Below are positions 53,542 to 64,000 of a stretch of DNA of 64,000 nt, in pieces. Origin of the DNA: Linyphia triangularis (Eukaryota; Arthropoda; Arachnida; Araneae; Linyphiidae); the NCBI GenBank assembly GCA_963978545.1, contig OZ021721.1, positions 97,637,918 through 97,701,917 on the forward strand, read 5' to 3'. Under the pieces are notes generated by a model. That model was given only the letters and a program-made list of their open reading frames with translations. It was not told where the DNA came from and searched no databases. Both the position numbers and the translations under genes were made by a program. Every line of letters begins with the position of its first letter. Within the stretch, counting starts at the first letter, position 1.

Positions 53542-54880
53542 CACTCACTGCCAAAAGTCAAGCACGTAAGGTAAAATGCAAAAAAAAAAGTGACATTGTC
53601 TAGAAAGACAGCAAGAAAGTAGTAAAAATAGGTTTATTCATGAAACAAAATAAAGGATTAAATACAAAGATGAAAAACATCAATATTGAATTTTCATAAA
53701 TTATTTTATGAAGTCATTCTGGTGTCATTAACAAAATGATGTTTAAATCCAAAACAGATAAACAAAACCGACAATAATAAGACGTGACAATCCTTCATCC
53801 TCATACAAAGTTTACAGCATGTGAGCATACTTCCCATAAGGTGATCAACCACTCCAGAGTCAAGTAATCTTCATTCCTCCCGTAGAGCAGTTACAACTCT
53901 GTGAGGGTATAGCTGAGGGATGGGAAACTCGCAGATGTTCTCAAAGATTTTCTAAGGGCATCCTAAAGATTTTCAATAGGATTAAGATCGTGTGAGTACG
54001 TTGGGCGAACCATAAGCCCAATCCACTCCCTCTCTAGGTAATCGTCGACGATGTCAACTCCATGGGGGCGCGCATTATCGTCCAATAAAGCGAAAGAAGG
54101 GTCAACCGCTGCAGCTTACAATCTCACAGTGGATTCTAGGACTTTCATCCCGATACAGGACAGCCGTCACAGAACCCCATCTATATACGTGCTGGTCGGT
54201 GCGATATCCCAACAAAATCCCGGCTCACACCATGATGATTCCTACCTCGGAATGCGTGATCCTCTATGATGTTCAGGGGCCGGTTGCGTGTGCCTTGTTC
54301 TCTCCAGACACACGTTTGTCATCTGGATCCAGAGAAAATCTCATTCGTGAACATAATGTTAGCCCATCAGACACACAATCCAGTTCACATGTTGCTGACA
54401 CTTCTTTAATCGTGCCCCTCTGGATTGGACGTATGAGGAATACAAACTCGTGGTACCCAAGCATACAGTCCATTCATTTGTATGTGTAGCCTTCGGCTCA
54501 CATTAGTGAGAGATATCGTCTTGCCAGTGTGGCACAGTGTGGAGGTCACTCGACTCCGCTTCACTACAACAAGAAAATATCAGTCTTCCGCGAGGGTCGT
54601 AACTCTTGGGCGACCGGCCACAAGTCTTCGGGCAACTGTTTGGCTTGTTGGAAATTCGCCGACTTCTAATGCAACTGCTTTTTTTCCCCCCTTCTGCATT
54701 TTTCTCGAAACGAAACCGTGATTGGCTGTTACATAACACATTTGCATACTTCCATCTACCTCTGCAGCACTTTGCAGCCTCGCAAATAAATTCAGATTTA
54801 CTTTTATAAATTATCATTTTCCTCTCCGTGGATAACTTTTGATAATAATCGAAAGGATTTCACCAGTGGCTAGTAGTGTT
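53542..54880 (-). mobile_element. Dead Tc1/mariner-type transposon
   Basis: Minus-strand remnants of a Tc1-family transposase, in order from the right: VTTLAED (near 54590) of the helix-turn-helix region; TNEIFSGS, in place of the usual catalytic-Asp block (near 54340); LLDDNARPHGVDIVDDYLE with the second Asp (near 54090-54040); then PTYSHDLNPIENL with the third acidic position (near 53975). Stops and frameshifts between them destroy the frame. The left end, CACTCACTGCCAAAAGTC directly after TA at 53540-53541, looks like a transposon terminus. The matching right terminus is degraded; CACTACTAGCCACTGG on the minus strand near 54880 is a weak candidate. Open frames on the plus strand here are shadows. 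Confidence 0.83.
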
Positions 54881-56169
54881 GTGAAATTCCTAAATATGTC
54901 AATAGATGGCCGCATGAGACTAGCCACTTAGTAGGAAGCTTAAATATTTTTTGAAGATTCATAAATTTAAAACTATTTTATTCTAGTATTTTAATTAATT
55001 TTACATTTTTGTTAATGATGTGTAAAATAATGGAATCCTTTCTTGCTTATTTGTATCAATTTAGTATTGTTCAAAAACGTCTATATATGGCTTTTGTTTG
55101 TAAGAAAATTGTCATTTCTTCATGAATTTTCTGGATATATCTGTTCTTTCTAGAAATTGGAGAAATATAAAAGGACCCACTGAGATGGATGGTGATATAT
55201 AATATATTTGCTGCGTTGTTATATATTTCTGATTAGGTTCTGTTCTTTAGATTGTGTTTTTATGCTGAAATATAAATAGAGACCGAAGAATTCAGTTTCT
55301 TCTTTATGTCTGCACTCTGCACACCCAACATGTTTTTTTTTTATCCAGACATCTTAACGTGCTTTAAACTGCCCAAGTAAGTTTTTTTTTCTTTTCAGGA
55401 GTGCTCGAAACTAGGAATTGGCGAAAGAAATTGTTTAGTGTTGGTATGTTTAGTTTTGAACCTGCTTATGTCTGGTAAACATTCTTTTTAGTTTTTTTTA
55501 AATAAAAGTTAGGTTATATATTTTTTTTTAGCTTCTGATAACTCGCGGAAAATTACGTTTTCAGATACATTGAAATTTCATTCCCTATCATTTAGAGCCT
55601 GTTTATTGCTCTTTAAAGTGCCAACAGTAGAAACCTCTGGTGGTGGGCGTTGTAGTAAATTATTCTGTCCCTTTCTCAACAATGTTATATTCGCATAATG
55701 GCAAACTGGTATTGCAGTTTGCCAATGATGTCTATAAGGGCTACTAAAGCAAGTGATTATTTCAGAGGCAGGTGTCAGTTTCGATGAAGGACTCAAAACG
55801 ACTATTTAAGCAAAATCAATTATTTTCGGTTCAATCGGTTTTTGTAAGACATTGGATCCTGTCCAATAGCAGGGTTCTGAGCCTTGTTATTTTCTCGACG
55901 AATTCCAAACCTTGCACAGACTCTCAGAATAGAAAATAATAATAAAAATAATAGGTGAAAAATGTAGTGTATGAAATGCTGAATTCTCAACAATTAAGTA
56001 CTTGAATTTTTCTAGTAGTATATCATCGAAATCACTACGATTCAACCACTGTTTCTAGTTTAAAAAAAATGGCATTATATAAATCGCAAAAAGATTTGTG
56101 TCATGGACGTACATCTACTAGGTAATGAAATTCATAATATCTAACATATTCTCGGCTGCTTGAGATAAT
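54881..56169. other. No gene recognised
   Basis: AT-rich. The minus open frame 55578-55796 is without recognisable motif. Confidence 0.45.
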
Positions 56170-56173
56170 TTAA

Positions 56174-56759
56174 CCTTTTAACTGTGTCGCTCCGTTTTGA
56201 AAGTGCGAATTTCTGTGTGTCACGAAAATCGATCGATGATGAGTATAGTCGTTAAGCAGAGAGTAAGTGTCGCTGTTAAAATATTGCATAAAAATGATAG
56301 GTTTATTTAATAAAATTGCTAATTTTATTTCTAATATTTATTTATTTAACATATATTACATAATTAACTAAGAACGCAAGAGTAATATATCTAAAGCTAA
56401 AAATTTAAATACCTGTTGTGGAGTGGTATTCACCGAAACAGGGGACGACGCTGTTTAGCTTAGATGTTGCTCTTGCGCCATTAAACACACAACCAAACCA
56501 AAGCCGTTTCAGCCGGTGCATGCGGGGACGCATGCCCTTTTCTCAAATTTTTCATATTTTATAATTTTTGTTTTGTTCCGGCCTGGCCTCAAAATATTCT
56601 AAACATCTTGAAATATGAGAATGTGTTTCGTTTTTCATAATAATTACAATTTAAATAGCCATTGGTCACTACTTCTTGCGCATGACGTGTATACTCGTCA
56701 TGACAAAAAATCATGGCACTTCTCCATGACGAGTATACTCATCAAACTCAGTCAACTGG
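56174..56759. mobile_element. Possible TTAA-type element, family 7
   Basis: TTAA at 56170-56173 and 56760-56763. Ends CCTTTTAACTG and (reverse complement) CCAGTTGACTG match at 8 of 11. Inside are a SINE-tail-like stretch (GTTGCTCTTGCGCCATTAAA) and two copies of GACGAGTATACTC-type palindromes near 56690 and 56730. Class by inference. Confidence 0.45.
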
Positions 56760-56959
56760 TTAAAGATGTTTTTACGGTTATACTTCCTGATTCTTTCCTG
56801 ATAGGATCAAAATTAAGTTACCTTATAACAGAAGCCGTATGTCCATATTTTTACCTGAATTTATTGGAAGAAATGAATATATACTGTTGTATGGACCAGA
56901 GCATAAACTATGGGAATCAACATACTGTTGCAAACAACCATCAGGTTTTGATGGTTTAA

Positions 56960-57488
56960 CCTTCCAGCGGACGCAATGTATTGACCGTTGAGCACGAGCG
57001 TAATGTGGTTCATGGGCCACATTAAAAAACATTAAAAGAAAAAAAAACCAAAAAAAACCCCGCATAATTAACTCTCTAGTGCACAGTGTAGCATGTATGG
57101 TACACAACTTTTCGGGGAGAAATATTAGAAGAGAAAAAAAAGGCTTCGTTAGCACATGATGTTGCATAAATGCTGCACAACGTTTTAATCATTTAAATAA
57201 GTACACACTTCGGAATTTTTTCTAAATTTTTTCAGAGGTCCCGTGGCAAAAGAAAACGAAAAAATAAATAAATTATTTCCTTAAAGAGAAAAAAAATCCT
57301 GCACTAGAGGGTTGAGCTCACCTATATAGTTATGCCAAGTGATGAAAATCATTATAAGGAATGTAAAATAATACGAATGTTTTTGAAAAAACAACAACAA
57401 AAAAACATGTGTATGATAATAATAGAGTCTGCAGGGTAAGGAGACAAAATTACTTATGCCCATCAGATCAAATACCCCGGACGGAAGG
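56960..57488. mobile_element. TTAA-type element, family 8 (outer)
   Basis: 529 bp, TTAA at 56956-56959 and 57489-57492. Ends CCTTCCAGCGGACG and (reverse complement of right) CCTTCCGTCCGGGG share CCTTCC. No transposase. Hosts a second TTAA element. Confidence 0.62.
57072..57311. mobile_element. TTAA-type element, family 9 (nested)
   Basis: 240 bp with 12-bp ends CTCTCTAGTGCA / TGCACTAGAGGG (one mismatch), flanked by TTAA (57068-57071) and TTGA (57312-57315, likely a mutated TTAA). Lies wholly inside 56960-57488. Confidence 0.68.
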
Positions 57489-57494
57489 TTAAAA

Positions 57495-58225
57495 ATGATG
57501 GCGAGTTGTCCATTATCATCTTAAAAGCGTCTACATCAACTCCCGAAGCAGTTGTGAAACAGATCGCCAACTTCATAACTGGTACTTGACTTTAACCACA
57601 TTTTGTTAATGCGTGGATCTAATGGATTGAAAGTTCTTTGTAAGTTACGCCGAATATTCAACATAGAAATTGCTGAGCTAAGAGGAAAGGGTTTTATTGA
57701 TATTACAACTTGCAATTTACATGTAGAGCATAAGTCTTTTTGAAAAGGTCGCCAAGAGCATTGAAAAGTTTCGAAAGAAAACTGACAGTTGATGTATATA
57801 TACACTTTTTAAAAAAATTCCATTGAGAAGGGAAATGTTTCAATATTTTGTTCTAAGCTGAATAGCTCCCATTCAGCTTCCCATAAATCTAAATATTGAA
57901 ACAAACGCTTTATCAGGCTTATCAGGCATACGTCAGTACGTTGATTGACAATCAGTAAAGCTGCTGAAAGACTATTAGAACAGTGGCCGATTACTTCTAG
58001 AACCTTAAGATTACTTCTCGAAGACGATTGAGGAAGTCTTTGAAATACAAAAGAATCCAAATATTTTAAATATGACTACATTAAAATCTGAAAGAGCTAA
58101 GATGTTTACATCGTTTTTCAGGCTCTTTCAGAAAAAGAAAGAAACATTTTAAGTATGGAACCAAGAACCAAAGTAAACACTCAAAAACATGAAGAAATTC
58201 TATGTTCGGAAATTCCCCTTTAAAG
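57495..58225 (+). pseudogene. hAT/BED-type transposase-like relic
   Basis: Plus-strand blocks interrupted by stops: PEAVVKQIANFI (near 57545); TCNLHVEHKSF (57708-57740, then TGA); RFIRLIRHTSVR, a TGA at 57942-57944 where related proteins have Trp, then LTISKAAERLLEQWP (to about 57990). The order 'cysteine-x-LHVxH' followed by 'FIRHxSxRWLT...AxERLLEQWP' is one I associate with hAT-like, zinc-finger-bearing transposase-derived proteins common in arthropod genomes. Several stops show it is dead. The long minus-strand open frames (57536-57805, 57809-58060) are shadows of it. Confidence 0.5.
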
Positions 58226-58241
58226 GAAGGAAATGACTAGC

Positions 58242-58790
58242 TTAAAATAATATAACCCATGAAAACAAAGTTTTTAATATAAATCCTTTATATGCATTGA
58301 ATTTTATATTCATTAACACTGCACAGGTTCTGTAAACAGCGTATGCTTGGTATTTGCAACTAATTTTATATATCAAAAACATTTCTACCAGCAAAATGTG
58401 CGGCAAACAACGTTTCAAAATTTATTTATTAGAAATGAACGTGAATTTATGCTTTCACATCCAAACATCTTTTATTTATTCTAATAAAAACAATTTTATT
58501 ATTTATTTATTAAAACAATTTTGGCATCAGGAAAGAGTTTCTTCAATGGTCGGTTAAATGCTATTTTAGCGCGATTGAATCACGGCAAGTTGGTTTCCTA
58601 GTATTCCGTAAAGCGACCTTTTAGTGACAGTTACAACCCCAAAATTTGATAGAATGCATTATCATCGACATCGAGTCGATCTGCTAAGTTTCAGCCCGAT
58701 TGGATGACGGCAAGGGGGTAAACTAGGCCTCTTCAGATTTGCCCGCCATCGATACACACACAAATCGAGGTAAATATAAAGGATTTAAAA
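58242..58790 (-). repeat. Repeat E copy, uninterrupted
   Basis: Inverted counterpart of 14330-15090 with the terminal segment (AAATCCTTTATATGCATTGA) at the left, the middle section and two of the 140-bp units at the right. At 58313-58316 it has a single TTAA, where the other copy carries the 264-bp MITE. Confidence 0.8.
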
Positions 58791-59776
58791 ACGTTTTAGC
58801 CAAGAAGGATTCAATTCAAATGTGCATTGCTCGAGGCAGCCGAACAACTACGAAAAACAAAATTAAATAAATAAAGAATTAAACCTTATAGTATAATACA
58901 GTTAAAATAACATTAACCTTAAAATGTCCTCTTTTTCAATAACAACACATTATTATACTCTATAACCGAAAAATACTTTATGTGGCTCTAAACTTTTATC
59001 TGCTGTATTACAAACAGCTTAACAAAATTACAAACGTTATGGAGTAATACTTTGGACTATCTTGTATTGGAGTGGGGGGAATATTTCAAGTGGTTAAGCG
59101 ATGGTTTGAAATATTATAAGTAACCAAGTTTTTTAATTTTTAATAAACAGTCTTTGATCATTTTTGTGCTTGTTGGTAAATGAAATCAATTTTAGATGAA
59201 AGAAAGATGTTTAAGGGGTCTGAGACTCAAAATTCTAAAATTCTTATTTATAGAATTATTTTTCTGCAATTTTTTATGCAGTAAAATATAAATTTTTGAA
59301 ACGTAAAAAACTATTTTAAATTTTCAAATTATTATTATTTTTTTTTTTAAATTAAAAAACTTCAAAATTCTGATATTTTCTAAATTTGATATATCTAAAA
59401 AAACTTTTTTAAAAAAATCACTTCATTTTTGCAAAAAATTACTTCTTATAATTCATATAAAAAATTGACTTCATGATTTTTCAATAAAGTTATTACTTTT
59501 TTATTTTAACTAAGTTTTTAATTAAGTATAATTTAATTAAGTTCTACTAATGATAGAAACAAAATTTTTAGGTCCTTTTATTCAAAAACATTTGTATTAT
59601 TTTTACAATAATAATTTTTTTTCTGAGAATTTAAAAAATTTTGTGTCCCAGACCCCCTTAAAAAATTTCATCACTTATACTTATTGATTGGGGTTTTGAA
59701 GAGGGTAGTTAAAGAGGAATAAGTACCTTAATGGCCCTTTCTTTCAAAAGAGACCGATGTTTATAAGAGACTCTGA
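58791..59776. other. No gene recognised
   Basis: AT-rich. A stretch near 59205-59670 with frequent TTTAAAAAAT pieces begins and ends with GGGGTCTGAGAC/GTCCCAGACCCCC (59215-59226, 59643-59656), suggesting a diverged inverted-terminal element of about 440 bp. Confidence 0.4.
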
Positions 59777-59902
59777 CAAGGGGACCTTACGGTCTCGGAA
59801 ATTCAGATCGGGATGAGACTCGGCAGATTAGAAGTATACCTTAAGGGTATCCACTCAGTAAAGCAATAAAGCGCACTAGCCAGAAGATTCCGAGAAAATA
59901 GG

Positions 59903-60079
59903 GCCGACCAAACGGTATAGTGGTTAGCGTGCTAGCTTCTAGACCACGAGGTTGCGGGTTCGAGTCCCGTGTAAGGCATGGGTGTTTGTAAATGTATGTT
60001 GGCTTGTCTAATGACGAAAGTTTCGGCGCATTATAGCCCTCGTGTTGCTGACGGCGCCAGATAATCTGAAAACAACCAA
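59903..60079 (+). mobile_element. SINE family A inside the long-TIR element
   Basis: Full copy, perfect 13-bp TSD CCGAGAAAATAGG at 59890-59902 and 60080-60092. The duplicated target is left-arm sequence of the host element. Confidence 0.93.
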
Positions 60080-60100
60080 CCGAGAAAATAGGATCTAAAG

Positions 60101-61303
60101 CAGCGTCAGCCTACGCGGCCTGCGGGCCGGATTCGGCCCGCGACGGATATTTCTGCGGCCCGCCAATAGTACAGAAGGTAAAAAAAAATCACTGGTTGAA
60201 CTTTTTTTTTTTACATGATTGTAATTTTCCCGAAATATTATAGTTTGTGTTAAGTATGTAGAACAGAGTTCTCCACTACGTGTCAGAAGAAACTATATAA
60301 AGAAACTTTTAGAAAGATGGTTTTCATAAAGAGTAAATACAGAAAAAACTGAACTGAACCTCATTTGGACTATTTATTAAGATTGGCTGTAAAAAAATAC
60401 TGCGACAGACATCGACTCTATCACAAAATAAACTGAACGATTTCGACCGCTATCGTCTCACAATTTTTATTGACTACAAACTAAAGCAGAATAATCTGGA
60501 AGTACAATTTAAATAGTTATATTAAAAGTTAGGTCAAGTTTAATTGTCACGTTGGAACCAAAGACTCACTTCTAGAAAAGACACACTTTTAGAATTTAAT
60601 TTACTAATAATGAAAATTATTATTTTTAAATTATTAAAAAAAAGAATCAAATATCAATTACAATTTGATTAAGATTAAAAAATCATTTTTTCCCCCAGTG
60701 TTTAGAAATGCTACGCATTGTGAAATTGATAATAAATATACATATATTGGTATACCCGGCCCGCGGCTGCGTAGCCCAGTCGGGAGAGTATCGTTCTCGC
60801 AACTAGAAGGTTGCGAGCCCTGAGGTTGCGAGTTCGGGCCTGGGACCGACTAAACACCGCCGTGTTCGCTAATGGTGACTGGAGCACGTTAAATCAGTCA
60901 TGGTCGCAAAGTCCTCCAAGTTCCCATACAAATCAATACCTCTGGGGGTGGCAAAACCAAGTCTTCTGGTGGAATCTTCTGCTTGGTATTGCCTCTAAAT
61001 TAAGAAGTTCCACATACGGTCGGTAGTGCTGCCATCTATCGGGCAGCTACCGAATGAGGTAGAAATGAACTCTTCGGTGGCTATAGGTAGACTTGCGCAC
61101 TCCCACTCGCGAGTGTGCGCTTACATCCTGTGCAGTACTGCCCACTACCGATCTGTACGGGATATGGGGTTGGTACAAAATGCTTAAGCAGAGGTGCCTT
61201 AGTCCCCATAGTCCTTGATAAGAAGAAGAAGAAGATACCCGGCCCGCGAAAAACTCCAACGTTATGCATATGGCCCGCCTCTAAAAGTTAGTGGCGAACG
61301 CTG
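60101..61303. mobile_element. hAT-like element inside the long-TIR element
   Basis: Ends CAGCGTCAGCC and (reverse complement of right) CAGCGTTCGCC, flanked by an 8-bp duplication ATCTAAAG (60093-60100) / CTCTAAAG (61304-61311). Both subterminal regions contain GGCCCGC/CGGGCC motifs (GGGCCGGATTCGGCCCGCG), a familiar trait of many hAT MITEs. Its original interior is AT-rich; a composite SINE sits inside it. Confidence 0.78.
60766..61234 (+). mobile_element. Composite SINE family D, 469 bp
   Basis: The tRNA-like head GCTGCGTAGCCCAGTCGGGA ... GAGTTCGGGCCTGGGA is followed by a 350-bp body and an (AAG)n tail at 61216-61234. Perfect 14-bp TSD ATACCCGGCCCGCG at 60752-60765 and 61235-61248, derived from the hAT-like host. 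Not homologous to families A or B. Confidence 0.87.
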
Positions 61304-61686
61304 CTCTAAAGTGTTACGCGCAGCTTATATACTAGTAGAGATTTTAGCTCTGCAACAGCCAATAAAGTATTATCTTTAATTGAAATTCCAATTAGCTGTA
61401 ACAGTCACTTTATAAATTAAAAAAAAACAAAAAAACTCACGTGGTATCGAACCCGGATCGCCCGGGTAGCACGCTGACCACTTATGTTAGCCACCTAGCG
61501 GTTGCAGAGCAACAATCTCTACTAGCATATAAGCTGCGCGTAACACTTTAGAGCCTGATTTTTCGGAATCTTCTGGAAAGTGCGCTTTATTGCTTTACTG
61601 TGTGGATACCCTTGATACCCTTTAGGTATACTACTAATCTGCAGTCTCATCCCGATCTGAATTTCCGAGACGGTAAGGTCCCCTTG

Positions 61687-62526
61687 TGAGTTTAAATCTG
61701 CATGGAATATTTTTACTTCTTATACCATTTGCGGAAAATTTATTTTGTAAGTTTTGCTCCTTGAAAAGAATCATCCGATTGTAACAGTTTATATTTCGGC
61801 AAGAATAAAGAGTTAAGGAAATCCTTAGTTTTTATTTCAAATTAAATCTTAAAATTTTTACTTTATGCACTGCACATTTGCCCTTCACAATTAATTTTGA
61901 GTCGGTATCATCTCTTTAAAATATATAAGGACTGTTGGTTAGGGTATTTTTGAATGGGTTTTAATTTTAAATAAAAATGACTAAAAAATTAACAAAAACA
62001 ATAAAAATTTTTGTTGGGATGAATTTTTAATACTCCCTTCTCTGTTGTTGTTTCACCGTATGTTGATACGAAACCTTTTTCTTAAAATAATAACTTGAAA
62101 ATTAATAAGGATTTTTTTCTGCATTTTTGATCTTCAAAGATAAGTTTATAGTTGCAGAAATAAAAGCACAATGCTATTATGTGAGGAACTAAATTAAAAA
62201 AAAATATATATATACATTCAGAATATTTTAATATGACGAAAGCTATGAAATAATTATAAAAAAAAATCAAATCATGTACAACAGATTGGTTTATAGTCAT
62301 AGGATGAACTTTCCGATTTACTTAAACAAATATTTTTGGTGAGGAATTTTACATTTTATAATTTTTTTTATTAATGTTGATGCCAATAAAATGAATAAAT
62401 ATTAACTAAAAAGAACGCATCTTTTTCACAAATTCATGCTTAAACAGCACTGTTTCTAAAAAATTATGCATTGTAGAAACCAGTATACTCCTCTGTTGTA
62501 AAAGAAGGAACTTAAAAGTTTAAGCA
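61687..62526. other. No gene recognised
   Basis: AT-rich. The minus open frame 62082-62300 is F/I/Y/N-rich low complexity. Confidence 0.5.
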
Positions 62527-62538
62527 TGCTTGACAAGG

Positions 62539-62694
62539 TTGGTTGTATTCAGATTATCTATTATAATGCGCCGAAACATTTCGTCATTTAACAAACCAAC
62601 ATACATTTACAAACATCCATGCCAACACGGGACTCGAACCCGCAACCTCGCGGTCTAGAAGCCAGCACGCTAACCACTATACCGTTTGGTCGGC
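62539..62694 (-). mobile_element. SINE family A, internally deleted
   Basis: Lacks the GGCGCCGTCAGCAACACGAG part near the tail. 12-bp TSD TGCTTGACAAGG at 62527-62538 and 62695-62706, perfect. Confidence 0.9.
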
Positions 62695-62976
62695 TGCTTG
62701 ACAAGGAACCTAATTGAAAGGTGAGAGAATAGAACAGAGAAAATCTATTGATCTACTCAAAATTATAAACATGTTCAACGCTTACCATTTTGTCATGTCC
62801 GCAAGTGCCACTAGTTTCGCAATACAAACACAAGTGTCACATGTTCTTTCTTGAACCTCTGCATCGGCGCAAGTCCCCCTCCCCCTCCTCAATATTTAAA
62901 AATATACTTTAAGCCAATAGTTGAGGGTTACTTCTACAATAGACCAAGAAAGTACTCAGTAATTACCTGGATTTCA

Positions 62977-63660
62977 TGTTGTTGTTGTTTCTAATCTCCC
63001 TTTTGTCTGACGAAGTCAGACAATATCAGTGAAGCCATTGACATTAATGAAGTCTGACACTAGTTGTGGACAGTTATAAATGTCCTCCCAGTCCAGTCCA
63101 AGGCAGTCCAAAATGTGCTGAGGTGATGCCTGTTCTTTTTGGCATTTAGGGCAAAGAGGAAAGTTTTTGCTTCCCCCAGAATATGTGAGGCCTTTAAGGT
63201 GACCACTAGCAAGTCGGGACAGACGGGTATTGGTGTGCCTATCACAAGGAAGAGATAGGGAGTGTCCTGGCTTTTTGGCTTTATACCATTCGTGAGATGG
63301 AGGTATATGCCATTTCGCTTTATTTTGAGCTATTTTCTTTGAGTATAACTCTTGATATGTGAGTTCTTGAGTAGAGAGGACAGGGTGTTCTAGTCCCTCC
63401 TTAGCAAGAGTGTCAGCCAATTCATTTCCGTTGATGTCTACATGTGACGGGATCCACTGAAAGTGCACTTTGTGCAGTCGGGATATGCTCTTGACTTTGC
63501 GTATTATGGATAGACTGGTTTTGTCTCCCACGAGGGCCCAGTTTTTAAGGTGTTGAATGGAACTTCGGCTATCGGATAGAATCCATAAGTCTCCGTAGTT
63601 GACCTCGCCAAACTGGATTTCATAATAAATGCAATCAATGGCGATAGTGATCATCCACAT
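62977..63660 (-). mobile_element. Non-LTR retrotransposon 3' end with RNase H domain
   Basis: Minus-strand frame 63660-63016 (214 codons). It encodes the C-terminal half of an RNase H fold, LWILSDSRSSIQHL (second catalytic Asp region) and HFQWIPSHVDINGNELAD (catalytic His/Asp). A C-terminal Cys/His segment follows (FPLCPKCQKEQASPQHILDCLG), typical of the ends of Jockey/I-like LINE ORF2. The N-terminal Asp and Glu positions and all of the reverse transcriptase are missing. In the same frame upstream there is a TGA about 30 bp before the ATG, so this is a 5'-truncated or decayed copy, and the ATG is not a natural start. The 3' UTR ends in AACAACAACAACATG near 62977. Product was for retrotransposition; now inert. 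Confidence 0.87.
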
Positions 63661-64000
63661 GGCTGCCTGGTGAAAGTTTTCTCAAAGATCTCTCAGAAAG
63701 CATCCCCTTTCTTGGAATTCTGAATCATGTTAGAACGCTGTTTTGGCGCAGTATAGCCTTACGTGTAGTTGTAACTACAGAAAAAATACTATACAATGAA
63801 CCACGCTTGAAAGTTAAAGTTTAAAATGTTAAAAGTTTTATTCGGTTTTTACTAATGTTTATATATAGACTACCTACAATGCTTGTCGAGGTCTAATCTA
63901 ATTGCCTACTGTTTGTCTATCAGACAGTGGTGGCCAGTGGTAAAAAATGTTAGTGCAGTCAGAACAGTGATTTCTCCCCTCTCCCTATCTCCACCACTCC
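63661..64000. other. No gene recognised
   Basis: Possibly continues the decayed LINE to about 63700. A SINE-tail-like TTGGCGCAGTATAGCC lies near 63740. Otherwise unassigned. Confidence 0.4.

Larger units (their letters stand above)
59777..61686. mobile_element. Long-TIR element carrying nested insertions
   Basis: Left arm (59777-59902, continuing at 60080-60100 and 61304-61355) and right arm (61500-61686) are reverse complements over roughly 190 bp, starting CAAGGGGACCTTACGGTCTC and ending in its complement. Without the nested insertions the element is about 530 bp. The flanking bases TGA (59774-59776, 61687-61689) may be a 3-bp TSD. The spacer holds a tRNA-like stretch (about 61440-61500, minus) with B-box GGGTTCGATACC. 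Superfamily not assigned. Confidence 0.75.

Noticed and set aside
54051..54817. Several overlapping open frames on both strands as genes
   Set aside because: They are fragments or shadows of a Tc1-type transposase decayed on the minus strand.
57536..58060. Two long minus-strand open frames as exons of a gene
   Set aside because: The plus strand shows recognisable transposase-like blocks through the same bases, so these are shadows.
60811..61269. Open frames of 60-71 codons
   Set aside because: All lie within composite SINE D, bounded by a 14-bp TSD.

Overview
This is an AT-rich animal nuclear segment, most likely from an arthropod and plausibly an arachnid; the arachnid part is inference. 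The evidence is one intron-rich protein-coding gene whose translation reads like arthropod glycogen phosphorylase, many dispersed tRNA-derived SINEs, numerous small DNA transposons, and no bacterial-style gene packing. No genuine tRNA, rRNA or CRISPR locus was seen.

Layout. Positions 1-30104 are gene-poor and repeat-dense: SINE families A and B, several unrelated families of short elements flanked by TTAA (piggyBac-like), a hAT-like element, a frameshifted THAP-domain remnant (7781-7979), a 124-bp tandem array inside a TTAA-flanked element (12198-13924), and a larger repeat with internal tandem units (repeat E). Two possible exons of an unidentified minus-strand gene lie at 21964-22059 and 18915-19053.

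Positions 30105-50070 hold 18 exons of glycogen phosphorylase (+ strand), encoding about 762 residues. The reading frame runs from the [12 protein letters not shown] segment to a stop codon in the last exon. The first roughly 80 residues, including the regulatory N-terminus, were not found and probably lie beyond the left edge, so the gene is 5'-partial here. Its introns hold a MITE, a hAT-like element with two nested MITEs, two SINEs and, in the last intron, a decayed copy of a repetitive arthropod gene family. Candidate polyadenylation signals follow to about 51.4 kb.

Positions 51.5-64 kb are again repeats: a dead Tc1-like transposon on the minus strand, TTAA-flanked elements (one nested in another), a hAT-type transposase relic, an inverted copy of repeat E, a four-element nested insertion at 59777-61686, and the RNase H/C-terminal end of a non-LTR retrotransposon on the minus strand.

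The glycogen phosphorylase releases glucose-1-phosphate from glycogen. Nothing else in the window is clearly a partner of it. The most informative content is the stratigraphy of nested mobile elements, many with readable target-site duplications (TSDs) and some with an empty site elsewhere in the same window. I did not find a convincing new multi-gene system.
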